Shown: positions 19,316-28,333, counted from the first letter of the stretch. The stretch is 64,000 bases of DNA from Pseudomonas taetrolens (GCF_900475285.1 NZ_LS483370.1:310001-374000), one strand, 5' to 3'. Program-made: numbers and translations. The notes: generated from the letters alone by a model not told the origin.

Positions 19316-20218
19316 TTACTGCACCGGGTCGCTTGTTGGGTGGGCGATGATTTGCTTCAGCTCCGCAGTCATCGGGAACTCCAGGTTCAGGCCATTCGGC
19401 GGAATCGGTTGTTCGAACCAGCGCTGGTAGATCCCGGTGATCTCGCCGGATTTGTACAGGTCGGCCAACGCGGTGTTCACCAGCGTCAACATCTGCGGGT
19501 CGTCCTTGCGCAGCATGCAGCTGTAGATTTCCCGCGATTGCTCCTGGCCCACCACGGTCCAGTTATGCGGATCGCGGGCCTTGGCACGCTCGCCATAGAG
19601 CAGGGCATCGTCCATGTAAAAAGCCACCGCGCGCCCGGTCTCGAGCATTTTGAAGGCCTCGCCATGATCTTTGGCGCTGATGACATTCATGTCCATCTTG
19701 TTGTCGGCACTGTAGCTCTTGATAAAACGCTCATTGGTGGTGCCAGCGGTGGTGACGACGTTTTTGCCTCGCAGATCATCAAAACCCTTGATGCCACTGT
19801 CTTTGGCGGTCAATAACTGGCCTTTGACGTAAATAAACCCATACGAAAAGGCCACTTGTTTTTGCCGTTCGGCGGTCACGCCGGTAGAGCCGCATTCCAG
19901 GTCAACCGTGCCGTTCTGCACCAGCGGAATGCGGGTTTGTGAGGTCACCAGGTTGTATTTGACCTTCAACGGCTTGTCGCCCATCTGCTGCTGAATACGC
20001 TCGACGATTTTGTTCGCCAGTTCCACGGAGTAACCCATCGGTTTGCCGCTGTTGTCGCCCACATAGGAGAACGGTACCGATGCGTCGCGATAACCCAGGG
20101 TAATACTTCCCGAGTCGGTGATTTTTTTCAGCGTGCCCTGCAGAGGGGTTTCACTGGCGTGCAGTGAGTGGCTGAGCAAAAGGCTCAGCGTGCAACTGAT
20201 CAAGGTGAGTTTCTTCAT
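19316..20218 (-). CDS. dguC: Periplasmic glutamate-type amino acid binding protein (DguC)
   Basis: A 300-residue polar amino acid binding protein (GltI/SBP_bac_3 type) with signal peptide MKKLTLISCTLSLLLSHSLHA. Motifs: GSITLGYRDASVPFSYVGD, MGYSVELANKIVERI, DLECGSTGVTAERQKQVAFSY. GGAGAA lies before the ATG. It is last in the three-gene run dehydrogenase-RidA-binding protein, with a divergent LysR gene. This order is that of the P. aeruginosa dguABC operon for D-Glu/D-Gln use, where DguC is the periplasmic component. No permease or ATPase genes are adjacent, so import would use another ABC system. Confidence 0.8.
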   Translation of the reverse strand: MKKLTLISCTLSLLLSHSLHASETPLQGTLKKITDSGSITLGYRDASVPFSYVGDNSGKPMGYSVELANKIVERIQQQMGDKPLKVKYNLVTSQTRIPLVQNGTVDLECGSTGVTAERQKQVAFSYGFIYVKGQLLTAKDSGIKGFDDLRGKNVVTTAGTTNERFIKSYSADNKMDMNVISAKDHGEAFKMLETGRAVAFYMDDALLYGERAKARDPHNWTVVGQEQSREIYSCMLRKDDPQMLTLVNTALADLYKSGEITGIYQRWFEQPIPPNGLNLEFPMTAELKQIIAHPTSDPVQ

Positions 20219-20244
20219 CTTCTTATTCTCCGGTTTCAAGCTGA

Positions 20245-20595
20245 TTAGCGTCGGACAGCAATCACACTGATTTCGACCAACACTTCGGGACGCGCCAGTT
20301 CGGCTTGTACGGTGGTGCGGGTCGGTGCCTTGCCGGCCGACAGCCAGGCGGACCATTCGGCGTTCATGGCGGCAAAGTCGTGCTGGATGTTTTGCAAGTA
20401 AATAGTGGCATTAAGAATATGGTCTTTGTCGCTGCCAGTTTCGGCCAGCAACGCATCAATCTTGCCGAGCACTTCACGGGTTTGCGCCGAAATATCTTCG
20501 CTTTGGGCAGGAACCTGCCCGGACAGGAACACCAGCGCCTCAAACGTTGCCGCAGCGCTCAAGCGATCATTGCTGTTGATACGTTGGATCGTCAT
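20245..20595 (-). CDS. dguB: RidA-family enamine/imine deaminase (DguB)
   Basis: A 116-residue RidA/YER057c/UK114 protein. Imines released by D-amino acid oxidation are hydrolysed to 2-oxo acids by such proteins. It shows VFLSGQVPAQ, the trimer core NATIYLQNIQHDFAAMNAEWSAW and the Arg-bearing end ELARPEVLVEISVIAVRR. The start MTIQRINSN follows AAGGAAA. It sits between the dehydrogenase and the binding protein, matching dguB. Confidence 0.85.
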   Translation of the reverse strand: MTIQRINSNDRLSAAATFEALVFLSGQVPAQSEDISAQTREVLGKIDALLAETGSDKDHILNATIYLQNIQHDFAAMNAEWSAWLSAGKAPTRTTVQAELARPEVLVEISVIAVRR

Positions 20596-20627
20596 CGCAG
20601 ATTTCCTTTTATTCTGAAGGGGCACAC

Positions 20628-21869
20628 TCAAGCGGCATGGGGCGCCAGGCCCTGCATGTCGATGGCGGTTTTACGGTGTGAAATCAGGTCGCTCAACAAA
20701 CGCCCGCTGCCGCTGGCAAGGGTGAATCCCAATGCTCCGTGGCCCAGATTGAGCCACAGGTTGCGATAGCCGCTGGCACCGAGGATGGGCACGCCGCTTG
20801 GTGTAGCAGGACGCATGCCAGCCCATTCGATGGCCTCTTGATAATTGCCGGCTTCGGGGAATGTGCCTTGTGCCAGCTGGCGCATTTGGTTCAGCCGCTT
20901 GGGGTCGAGTGCCGAGTCGAAACCGACGATGTCCACCATTGCGGCCACGCGCAATTGCTCACCGATACGGGCGTAGACGATCTTGCGATCGTAGTCGGTG
21001 ATGCTCACTTGCGGGGCTTTGCCCGAGTCTGCCAATGGTAAGGTCAGGCTATAACCCTTGAGCGGGTACAGCGGCAGACTCAGCCCGGGCAGGTTCAGGG
21101 CCGGGCTGTTATGCCCGGCGGCCAGGACCAGTTGATCGACCGGCAACAGCTCATTGCCCATCTCCACGGCATGGACCGCGCCATTGGCGTGATGAATGCG
21201 GGTCACGGTCTTGCCCAGCAAAAAGGTACAGCGCCCTGATGCTTTAAGGCGGGCCAGCAATTGCTGGCAAAAAGCGTGGCAATCGCCGACTTCTTCATCC
21301 GGTGTGTAGATGCCGCCGACAAACGCCGAACCGTGCAGGCCGGGCTCCAGGGTGGTGCACTCGCTGGCAGATAACGCCTGCTGGAACGAACTGTTGGCCA
21401 CTCTTTGCCGGGCCTTGGCGAAGTGTTTCGGATCGCGGAATGCCACCAGCTTGCCGTTGCGCCGCCAGTCGAATCCCTCCAGCTGATCTTCTTCGCGCCA
21501 TTGCTGCAAGGTGGCCTGGCTGAGTAAGGCCAGGCGCAGCAAGTGAGCACCGTTGCGCTGATTCACCGAACCTCGGCAGGCGGCCATGAAAGACGCCAGC
21601 CAGCGCCATTGCGCCGGGTCCATGCGGGGACGCAATTTGAGCGGCGAGTCCCCGCGCAGCATCCAGCCCATGGCTTGCCACGGCACTCCGGCATCGGCCA
21701 GCGGTGCCACATAGCGATACGACAGTTGGCCGCCATTGGCGAAGCTGGTCTGGCTGCCGAGGGTGGGTTGGGCTTCGATCACACTTACCTCAAAGCCATC
21801 GCGCACCAGTGCATACGCTGTCGCCAGACCAATAACACCTCCGCCGATGATGCAAACCCGCTGTCCCAT
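20628..21869 (-). CDS. dguA: FAD-dependent D-amino acid dehydrogenase (DguA, D-glutamate type)
   Basis: A 413-residue DadA-like flavoprotein that oxidises D-amino acids and passes electrons to the respiratory chain. The N-terminal dinucleotide fold is VCIIGGGVIGLATAYALVRDGFEVSVIEAQ. Further DAO features are GGQLSYRYVAPLAD near residue 50, PLKGYSLTLPL near 275 and a C-terminal LNLGHGALGFTLASGSGRLL. AAGACGGAT precedes the ATG. First gene of dguABC, divergent from the LysR regulator. The D-glutamate/D-glutamine substrate is inferred from operon structure; other D-amino acids cannot be excluded. Confidence 0.82.
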   Translation of the reverse strand: MGQRVCIIGGGVIGLATAYALVRDGFEVSVIEAQPTLGSQTSFANGGQLSYRYVAPLADAGVPWQAMGWMLRGDSPLKLRPRMDPAQWRWLASFMAACRGSVNQRNGAHLLRLALLSQATLQQWREEDQLEGFDWRRNGKLVAFRDPKHFAKARQRVANSSFQQALSASECTTLEPGLHGSAFVGGIYTPDEEVGDCHAFCQQLLARLKASGRCTFLLGKTVTRIHHANGAVHAVEMGNELLPVDQLVLAAGHNSPALNLPGLSLPLYPLKGYSLTLPLADSGKAPQVSITDYDRKIVYARIGEQLRVAAMVDIVGFDSALDPKRLNQMRQLAQGTFPEAGNYQEAIEWAGMRPATPSGVPILGASGYRNLWLNLGHGALGFTLASGSGRLLSDLISHRKTAIDMQGLAPHAA

Positions 21870-21949
21870 ATCCGTCTTTTCCCAAAGTTGTGCGGGACTC
21901 AGGGTAGGGGCAGGTGACAGGCGACGAACAATGAATAAAGATGGCTTAC

Positions 21950-21968
21950 CCATAAACACAGGTTATGG
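21950..21968. promoter_or_regulatory. LysR-type operator candidate in the dguR-dguA gap
   Basis: CCATAA-N7-TTATGG, a perfect inverted repeat containing T-N11-A (T21953, A21965), the classic LysR box. It lies 9 bases before the dguR start and 80 bases from the dguA start, positioned for autoregulation and divergent control. Confidence 0.6.
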
Positions 21969-21977
21969 ACTACCCTC

Positions 21978-22886
21978 ATGCGCTTGCGTCATATCGAGAT
22001 CTTTCAGGCTATTCGTCAAACCGGCTCCGTGAGTGCGGCCGCCCAGTTGCTGCATGTGTCGCAGCCAGCCGTGAGCAAGGTGCTGCAACATGCGGAGCTG
22101 CAATTGGGCTTTCCACTGTTTTTACGGGTACGCGGCAAACTCCAACCGACCCCTGAGGCCCTGTTGCTTGAACGTGAAGTCGACAAGGTGACGGAGAGTC
22201 TGCAAGGCGTGCAGCGTCTGGCGCAAAGTTTGCGCCGTGAGCCGGGGCATCGGCTACGCATTGGCAGTACGCCTGCGCTGGCGCTGTCGTTGTTGCCGCC
22301 GGTGATCAATGAATGGACGCAACGCTACCCTGACATCCGCTGTGAGCTGGCCAGTGCCCATAGCCGTGAGTTGGTGCAAAACCTGCTGATGCGCGAGCTG
22401 GACGTGGCATTGACCTTCAAGCGGCCTGATCATCCGGGGCTCAAGGCTCAGGCGTTGGCCCACGGCGTGCTGGTCGCGTTGGCACCACGGGGTTATTGGC
22501 CGGATGAGGAAGAGGGGCAACCGTTGGCGTTGCATCAGTTGGCCAATGCGCCGCTGATTGGCCTGAGCAGTGCAGACCCGCTGTTTGCCAGGCTGGAAAG
22601 TTATCTGCAGGCCGTAGAGCCGCCGCCGCGGATCAGCATTGCCGTACAGACGTATTCGCTGGCTCGCGCGATGGTGGAGTCGGGGGCCGGTCTTGCGGTG
22701 ATCGACCCGTTTACCGCTCTGGGCGCTTCACGGGCCAGTACGATCATCCGTCCGTTGTCGCCGGCATTGCCCATCACCCTCTACGCATTGACCCGCGCTG
22801 ATGAACCGCCGCCCCATACCCTTGAAGGGTTGCTGCAGCTGTTCGCTGACAGGGCCTGCGAACAGCTGCAGCGACTGGACAGTTGA
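21978..22886 (+). CDS. dguR: LysR-family regulator of the D-glutamate cluster (DguR)
   Basis: A 302-residue LysR-type regulator: N-terminal helix-turn-helix RHIEIFQAIRQTGSVSAAAQLLHVSQPAVSKVLQHAE (4-40), then the effector domain (from about 90, RIGSTPALALSLLPPVINEWTQRYPDIRCEL). It is divergent from dguA, with a T-N11-A box in the 108-base gap. In P. aeruginosa DguR activates dguABC with D-Glu. Its role here is inferred from the same arrangement. Confidence 0.82.
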   Translation: MRLRHIEIFQAIRQTGSVSAAAQLLHVSQPAVSKVLQHAELQLGFPLFLRVRGKLQPTPEALLLEREVDKVTESLQGVQRLAQSLRREPGHRLRIGSTPALALSLLPPVINEWTQRYPDIRCELASAHSRELVQNLLMRELDVALTFKRPDHPGLKAQALAHGVLVALAPRGYWPDEEEGQPLALHQLANAPLIGLSSADPLFARLESYLQAVEPPPRISIAVQTYSLARAMVESGAGLAVIDPFTALGASRASTIIRPLSPALPITLYALTRADEPPPHTLEGLLQLFADRACEQLQRLDS

Positions 22887-22887
22887 T

Positions 22888-22923
22888 TTCATTGCCGCTG
22901 CATCTTGCAGCAGCGGCAATGAA
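22888..22923. terminator. Hairpin between converging dguR and PQQ dehydrogenase genes
   Basis: TTCATTGCCGCTGC and GCAGCGGCAATGAA, a perfect 14-bp stem with an 8-base loop, immediately after the dguR stop. No long T-run follows, so a terminator function is likely but not certain. Confidence 0.65.
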
Positions 22924-22934
22924 GGGTGGTTACA

Positions 22935-24926
22935 TCACTTGGGCAATGCGTACACCACGACTTGATCACCCACCTGGTTCTTCAGGATCGAGTTACCGCC
23001 TGCGACAAACGCCACATATTGCCGGCCTTTGTATTCATACACGGCGGGGTTGGCCACTGCAGGCGCCATGACGATGTCGGACCACAGCTCATCACCACTG
23101 TCCAGGGCATAGGCGCGGACCTTGGAGTCCATGGATGCGCCAATGAACACCACGCCACCTGCGGTCACCGCTGGCCCGCCGATTGTTGGCGAGCCCATGC
23201 TTTCAGGCATGTACCAGCCATACTGCTGCACGGCACCCATCGGGCGACGCCATTTCACATCCCCGGTACGCATGTCGAGTGCGACGATCTCACCAAAAGG
23301 CGGTGCCCAGCACGGCATGCCAGCCCAGTTCTGGGCATTCAGCAGCGACATGCCAAACGGTGAGCCGAGTTGCGGGTAGAACCCGTTCTCGTTGCCCGCG
23401 GCTTTGGGTTGTTTATCGTAGGACGCACGATCCCAGAGCTTGATCATTTGCACCACGTGCGAGGTATTCACCACGGCGACCTGACTGACCGGGTCAAACG
23501 CGACCCCGCCCCATTGCACACCACCGGCACTGTCCGGATAGGCCAGTGCCCCGGCGCCCTTGGTGGAGGGCGGCGTGTACATGCCGTTGTATTCCAGGTC
23601 ATCCCACATTTTCGAGCACTGACCGAAGCCGACGATATCGGCGATTTTCCAGATGGCCGGCTTTTTCGATTGGTCCATCAATGGCGCAGGTTTGGTCGGG
23701 AACGGTTGGGTCGGGGAGTAGACCTCGCCAGCCACATCGCCTTGGGGTACCGGGCGCTCCTCAATCGGCCACACGTCTTCGCCGGTTCGACGATCGACGG
23801 TGAACAGAAAGCCCATTTTGGTGGCTTGCACCAGCGCGGCCACTGGTTTGCCATCAACGGTGATATCCATCAGCGTCGGGGCGGAGTTGATGTCGTAGTC
23901 CCACACATCATGGTGAACCCACTGACGAGACCAGACGACCTTGCCCGTATTGATATCCAGAGCGGTTGTTGAAGTACCCAATGGGATCGGCTGGGTCCGA
24001 TTGCCGCCCCAGTAGTTCGGCGAAGGTGAAGAGACCGGGATGTACAACAGTCCCAGCGCCGGGTCATAGGACATTGCTGTCCAGATATTGGCGGTACCGG
24101 TTTTTTTGGCTTCCTCATCCGGAATCGGCTTGAACTCCCATTCCAGCTCACCGGTGCGGGCGTTCAAGGCAAACAGCGACCCGGGCGACTCGACTTCATA
24201 CTCCCAATCCTTGCCGGCCCAGCCGACGATCAACTTGTCGCCGATCACGGTTGGCGGTTGCAGGACTGACAAAGGCCACTTGGCGTTGAGGGTATTCCAT
24301 TGATTGACATCGACGACGCCATTTTTGCCAAAGCCTTCGCAACGCTTGCCTGTGTCGGCATCGACCGCAAACAACTCGGCAGACATCGTCCCCAGGTAGA
24401 CCACTTTCTGGCAGGCAACGCCGGGTTGCGGGTTTTTTTCCTGCCAATAGGCCACGCCGCGAGACTTCAAGGCGGGTTGAGTCAGTGCCTCTAACGGCGA
24501 CTTGGTGTCAAAGCTCCATTTTTCTTTGCCGGTCTCGGGTTCCAGAGCAATGATCCGGTAAAACGGCGTGCCGACGTACAGCGTGTCATTGGCAAAAATA
24601 GGCGTGGCAGACCAGACCGAAGGTGGGGTTTTGCCTGCACCAGTCGACATGTCCCCGGTGAAATATTCCCAGACCTTGGTCAGATGACCGACGTTGTCTT
24701 TGTTGATCTGATTCAGGGGCGAGTATTTCTGTGAGCTCAGTTGCCCGTGAAAACTGTCCCACTCTTTACCGTTGGGCAAGGGCAGTTTGGCGTTTTCGGC
24801 AGAGATGCTGGACTGCGCCAGAATGGGTGCCGGAACCGTGTATGAAGTGTCTGCGTTTGCGGTTGAAAGTCCCCCGAGTATGCAAATCATGGGTGCTGTC
24901 AAAAGATGCTTTTTGATTCCGCTCAT
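22935..24926 (-). CDS. PQQ-dependent dehydrogenase, large periplasmic subunit (SldA/Gcd family)
   Basis: A 663-residue secreted quinoprotein: signal peptide up to about residue 25 (GGLSTANA), then the eight-bladed propeller of the glucose/quinate/polyol dehydrogenases. Typical segments are WDSFHGQLSSQKYSPLNQINKDNVGHL, YVGTPFYRIIALEPETGKEKW, RQWVHHDVWDYDINSAPTLMDI and GGPAVTAGGVVFIGASMDSKVRAYALDSGDELW. Gcd and QuiA carry an N-terminal five-helix membrane domain; this protein lacks it. The small membrane protein encoded one base upstream supplies the helices, as in the SldB-SldA polyol dehydrogenase of acetic acid bacteria. It would oxidise a sugar or polyol in the periplasm and reduce ubiquinone. 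Substrate unknown. Confidence 0.82.
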   Translation of the reverse strand: MSGIKKHLLTAPMICILGGLSTANADTSYTVPAPILAQSSISAENAKLPLPNGKEWDSFHGQLSSQKYSPLNQINKDNVGHLTKVWEYFTGDMSTGAGKTPPSVWSATPIFANDTLYVGTPFYRIIALEPETGKEKWSFDTKSPLEALTQPALKSRGVAYWQEKNPQPGVACQKVVYLGTMSAELFAVDADTGKRCEGFGKNGVVDVNQWNTLNAKWPLSVLQPPTVIGDKLIVGWAGKDWEYEVESPGSLFALNARTGELEWEFKPIPDEEAKKTGTANIWTAMSYDPALGLLYIPVSSPSPNYWGGNRTQPIPLGTSTTALDINTGKVVWSRQWVHHDVWDYDINSAPTLMDITVDGKPVAALVQATKMGFLFTVDRRTGEDVWPIEERPVPQGDVAGEVYSPTQPFPTKPAPLMDQSKKPAIWKIADIVGFGQCSKMWDDLEYNGMYTPPSTKGAGALAYPDSAGGVQWGGVAFDPVSQVAVVNTSHVVQMIKLWDRASYDKQPKAAGNENGFYPQLGSPFGMSLLNAQNWAGMPCWAPPFGEIVALDMRTGDVKWRRPMGAVQQYGWYMPESMGSPTIGGPAVTAGGVVFIGASMDSKVRAYALDSGDELWSDIVMAPAVANPAVYEYKGRQYVAFVAGGNSILKNQVGDQVVVYALPK

Positions 24927-24927
24927 A

Positions 24928-25296
24928 TCACGCGCTCCTTGTTGGCTTGCCGCCAAACGTTTCAATGACGACACCCACGGCGCACACCACCAGCACTGCA
25001 GCCGTCCACCAGCCGTGCAGCAGTAGCGCGGCAAAAAGTGTCCCGAGCACACCCAGCCAGCACAACAGCAGCATAAAACCTCTCAAACCTCCGGGATGGA
25101 TCTTGATCAGGATGAGGCCGAGAACAATTATCGCGCACTCGGCAAGCATCGTTACCATGGCGCCTCCGGAGTCTGTGATGCCCGACAGCGGAGTAAAAAA
25201 CCGCCAGGCCGTGATACACAAGGCAATGGCAGCGGTGATGATCACGATGTAAGCGCCGAGGTGGCGTCCTGGGGGGGCAGAAGCAGCAGTGCTCAT
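24928..25296 (-). CDS. Small membrane subunit of PQQ dehydrogenase (SldB-like)
   Basis: A 122-residue protein with about four to five hydrophobic helices (YIVIITAAIALCITAW, MVTMLAECAIIVLGLILI, FMLLLCWLGVLGTLFAALLL, AVLVVCAVGVVIETF). Length and topology match the N-terminal membrane domain of Gcd and the SldB subunit (about 126 residues). It anchors the PQQ subunit and passes electrons to ubiquinone. GGAGAAAGG precedes the ATG. The stop is one base before the next ATG (TGATATG), so synthesis is coupled. Assignment rests on topology and position. Confidence 0.75.
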   Translation of the reverse strand: MSTAASAPPGRHLGAYIVIITAAIALCITAWRFFTPLSGITDSGGAMVTMLAECAIIVLGLILIKIHPGGLRGFMLLLCWLGVLGTLFAALLLHGWWTAAVLVVCAVGVVIETFGGKPTRSA

Positions 25297-25435
25297 CCCT
25301 TTCTCCTTTCCATTCATACATGTTGTGTTGTCAGGGGCGATCAAACAGGCAGGCGCAAAGAACGCTTCAGGTCCAATCGACGCTGAGTGTAGTCAAAGAC
25401 TTGAGAGTTATTTGAAATGTGGTATTGGCGGGAGA

Positions 25436-25464
25436 GATTCCCTCTCCAGGTCGGAGAGGGAATC
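25436..25464. repeat. Perfect 12-bp inverted repeat after the antiporter gene
   Basis: GATTCCCTCTCC-aggtc-GGAGAGGGAATC. It lies 30 bases past the antiporter stop (minus strand) with no T-run; probably a transcript-end hairpin. Confidence 0.6.
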
Positions 25465-25493
25465 GAGGGGTATTAATCGGTCAGCGTGGCAGC

Positions 25494-26759
25494 TTAATGC
25501 GCGTGATCGGCCTCGGCCAACGCTGGCGAGTCCTTGGTGACGTGCCCGACCAGTTTGCCGATGGTCAGCCCCTGGAACAGAATCGACGACAGGACCACGA
25601 TGTAGGTGATGCTCAGGATCAGGTCGCGCTCAGGGCCCAGCGGCAAGGCCAGTGCCAGAGCGACCGAAACGCCGCCTCGCAACCCGCCCCAGGTCAGAAT
25701 GCGGATCGTGCCGCGTGGCACGGTACGCCAGCGGCGCAGCAAGACAATGGCCGGGGCCACGGTGAGCAGGCGCGACAGCAAAATGGCCAGCGCCAGTACG
25801 CTCGCGGCCAGCAAGTGCAGCCAGGAGAACGGCAGCAACAACAGCTCCATGCCGATCAGCGCAAACAGCAGCGCATTGAGCATGTCATCCAGCAACTCCC
25901 AGAAACCGTCCAGGTAACGACGGGTCATCTCGTTCATGGCCTTGTTGCGCCCCAGGTTACCGATGATCAGGCCGGCGACCACCATCGCAATCGGCGCCGA
26001 GACATGCAGCTCACTGGCCATGGCCGAACCACCGATGACCAGGGCCAGGGTCAACATGACTTCGATCTGGTATTGCTCGATGCTTTTGATCATTCGGTAC
26101 ACCAGATAACCGATCAGCCCACCGAACACCACGCCGCCAATGGCTTCGTGGGCAAACAGCATGGCTGTGGCACTGATGCTTGGCGTTTCGCCCAGTTGCA
26201 CGATGCCTAGCAGCACGGTGAACACCACAACGGCAGTGCCGTCATTGAACAGTGACTCGCCAACAATGGTGGTTTTCAGCGGCTTCGAGGCATTGGCGGT
26301 ACGCAATACACCGAGTACGGCGATCGGGTCGGTGGGCGAGATCAAGGCGCCGAACAGCAGGCAGTACAGGAAGCTGATATGCCAGCCGAACAGACCGAAA
26401 ATCCAGTACGCCAGGCTGCCGATCACAGTGGTTGCGATCAGCACGCCGACGGTCGCCAGCAGGCCAATGGGCCAGCGATAGCTGCGTACGTCGTTGAAGT
26501 TTACGTGCAAGGCACCGGCAAACAGCAGGAATGAGAGCATCCAGTTCATCAAGAGATCGCCAAAGTCGATTTGGCCGATCAGCTGTTGCACACGGTCTTC
26601 GAGGCCCGGATAACCGAGAAAACTCAAGCCTTGCAACAGCAGGGAAAACATAAGCGCTGTGACCATCACGCCAATCGTCGGCGGCAGGCCGATAAAGCGG
26701 AAGTTCACGTAGGTAAGCAGTGAGGTTAGGCAAATAAACGCGGCTACAAGCTCAAGCAT
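25494..26759 (-). CDS. CPA1-type sodium/proton antiporter
   Basis: A 421-residue membrane protein with about twelve hydrophobic segments. It has the CPA1 ion-site motif SPTDPIAVLGVLR (near residue 145) and GESLFNDGTAVVVFTVLL (near 170), with the paired Asp residues for cation exchange, and a C-terminal GGLRGGVSVALALALP. It extrudes Na+ or K+ in exchange for protons across the inner membrane. AGGAT lies about 7 bases before the ATG. It lacks the long C-terminal regulatory domain of some NhaP2 proteins. Stands alone. Confidence 0.9.
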   Translation of the reverse strand: MLELVAAFICLTSLLTYVNFRFIGLPPTIGVMVTALMFSLLLQGLSFLGYPGLEDRVQQLIGQIDFGDLLMNWMLSFLLFAGALHVNFNDVRSYRWPIGLLATVGVLIATTVIGSLAYWIFGLFGWHISFLYCLLFGALISPTDPIAVLGVLRTANASKPLKTTIVGESLFNDGTAVVVFTVLLGIVQLGETPSISATAMLFAHEAIGGVVFGGLIGYLVYRMIKSIEQYQIEVMLTLALVIGGSAMASELHVSAPIAMVVAGLIIGNLGRNKAMNEMTRRYLDGFWELLDDMLNALLFALIGMELLLLPFSWLHLLAASVLALAILLSRLLTVAPAIVLLRRWRTVPRGTIRILTWGGLRGGVSVALALALPLGPERDLILSITYIVVLSSILFQGLTIGKLVGHVTKDSPALAEADHAH

Positions 26760-27020
26760 CCGGGATCCTGTGGTGGCGAAGGTGAAAGGACGCCCGATCA
26801 GATCGGGTCAGAGTTGGATGCAGTCCAGCGGCAAAAGGGCACGCTCTTCCATTAACCGTATGACGCCTGCCGGGTGACAGGTTGTGTACCGACCCGGGCG
26901 GACTATTTTGGCGGGGAGAGCCACCGCAATCGAGTAAGTCGGGAGCGTTTGCAGTATAAACAGCGTCGACACGTGCGGTCTGAACCCCCGGGCAGAACTC
27001 ATAAAAACAAGGAGGTCGTG

Positions 27021-27854
27021 GTGCTGGCAACGGCGTTGGTGTTGGTCGCGGCAGTGTTGCATGCGGTCTGGAATACCCTGATCAAGTTCAGCGGCGAGCG
27101 GTTGCTGGTGATCGCCTGCATGGACACGGTAGCGCTGTTGGTTGTGGCCGCGCTGGTGGGGTTCGTCTCATTCCCGCCGGCGGAGATCTGGCCGTGGATT
27201 CTGGCCTCGGCGTTGTTCGAACTGCTATATCGAGTGCTGTTGATCCGGGCGTATCGGGTCGGCGATTTAGGCTTGGTATATCCCTTGATGCGCGGGCTGT
27301 CGCCGCTGGTGGTGCTGGCGCTGACACTGACATTTGCCGGAGAGGTGCTCAGCGGGCAGCAAATCATTGGCATTCTGTTGATCCCGTGCGGGATGGCGTG
27401 TCTGCTGTGGCAGGGCGGTGGCGGGGATCGCCTGCCATGGTCAATGCTGCCGGTGGTCGCCCTGATTGGGCTGTGCATCGGCTGCTATACCTTCCTGGAC
27501 GGTCAGGCGATACGTCGCTGGTCGCATCCGCTGGATTATCTGGTCTGGCTGACGCTGGTCAGTGCCTGGCCGTTTCCGTTGCTGGCAGTCACTCGCAAAC
27601 GCGCTGCGTTCACGCTGTTTTGGCGTACGCAGTGGCGGCTGGGCCTGGCGGTGGGTGTTTGCGTATTGGCCAGCTATGCGCTGGTGTTGTGGGCCATGCA
27701 GTTGGGCTCGATTGCCGAGGCGGCGGCCCTGCGGGAAGTCAGTGTGATTTTGGTGGTGCTGTTCGGGATGCGCTACCTCAAAGAACCTTTTGGCGGGCCA
27801 AGGCTCTTAGCTTGTGGGCTGGTGCTGATCGGCATGCTCGTGATGAAACTCTAA
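27021..27854 (+). CDS. DMT-superfamily (EamA) transporter
   Basis: A 277-residue protein with ten hydrophobic segments in two EamA-like halves: ALVLVAAVLHAVWNTLIKFSGERLL at the start and WAMQLGSIAEAAALREVSVILVVLFGMRYLKEPF in the second half, the usual P-x-x-x or E-x-F closing motif. Drug/metabolite exporters of this kind move amino acids or other metabolites; the substrate is not evident. The start is a GTG five bases after a perfect AAGGAGG; a GTG one codon earlier is too close to the site. The MAPEG gene follows after 13 bases, probably in the same transcript. Confidence 0.83.
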   Translation: MLATALVLVAAVLHAVWNTLIKFSGERLLVIACMDTVALLVVAALVGFVSFPPAEIWPWILASALFELLYRVLLIRAYRVGDLGLVYPLMRGLSPLVVLALTLTFAGEVLSGQQIIGILLIPCGMACLLWQGGGGDRLPWSMLPVVALIGLCIGCYTFLDGQAIRRWSHPLDYLVWLTLVSAWPFPLLAVTRKRAAFTLFWRTQWRLGLAVGVCVLASYALVLWAMQLGSIAEAAALREVSVILVVLFGMRYLKEPFGGPRLLACGLVLIGMLVMKL

Positions 27855-27867
27855 AAAGGAAACTCCA

Positions 27868-28254
27868 ATGACCGTAGCTTTCTGGTGCGTACTGATTGCC
27901 TTCTGCCTGACCTATGTGTGCACCGTCTTTGCCAAGTTCAGCGACGGCAAGTTCGGGGCCAGACAGAATCATGACCCGCGGACGTTTCTCGACGGCCTGC
28001 AAGGGTTTGCCAAACGTGCCCACAGCGCCCAGCTCAACAGCTTTGAAGTGAACCCGGCCTTTGCCGCGGCGGTGATCATTGCCGACATCGTGGGCAATGC
28101 AGATCCCGTGACCATTGATGTGCTGGCAGTGCTGTTTATCACCAGCCGCATGCTGTACATCATTTGCTACCTGGCCGATTGGGCCATATTGCGCTCCATT
28201 ATCTGGTTTGCCGGTATGGGGCTGGTCGTCAGCTTCTTTTTTGTGTCGCTTTAA
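27868..28254 (+). CDS. MAPEG-family membrane protein
   Basis: A 128-residue protein with four hydrophobic helices, a MAPEG (eicosanoid/glutathione metabolism) fold: VCTVFAKFSDGKFGARQNHDPRTFL, then AHSAQLNSFEVNPAFAAAVIIADIVGNAD with the conserved N-x-x-E-x-x-P element, and SRMLYIICYLADWAILRSIIWFAGMG. Bacterial members may be glutathione transferases or peroxidases, or structural; no function can be fixed. AAGGAAA lies 6 bases before the ATG. Confidence 0.87.
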   Translation: MTVAFWCVLIAFCLTYVCTVFAKFSDGKFGARQNHDPRTFLDGLQGFAKRAHSAQLNSFEVNPAFAAAVIIADIVGNADPVTIDVLAVLFITSRMLYIICYLADWAILRSIIWFAGMGLVVSFFFVSL

Positions 28255-28273
28255 TCGCCGACTGATTGAGGTT

Positions 28274-28333
28274 TTGTAGCCGCTGCCGAAGGCTGCGAAA
28301 AGGCCAAAGGGGCTTCAAGAGCAAGCAGCTACA
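28274..28333. repeat. REP-type palindrome between MAPEG and mltA genes
   Basis: TTGTAGCCGCTGCCGAAGGCTGCG with the matching AGCAGCTACA; less perfect than the other REP elements here. It lies between converging genes. Confidence 0.6.

Noticed and set aside
26865..26900. CCGGGT/ACCCGG inverted repeat before the EamA transporter gene
   Set aside because: Only six pairs with a long loop and no further conserved riboswitch-like features; not enough to call a regulatory element.
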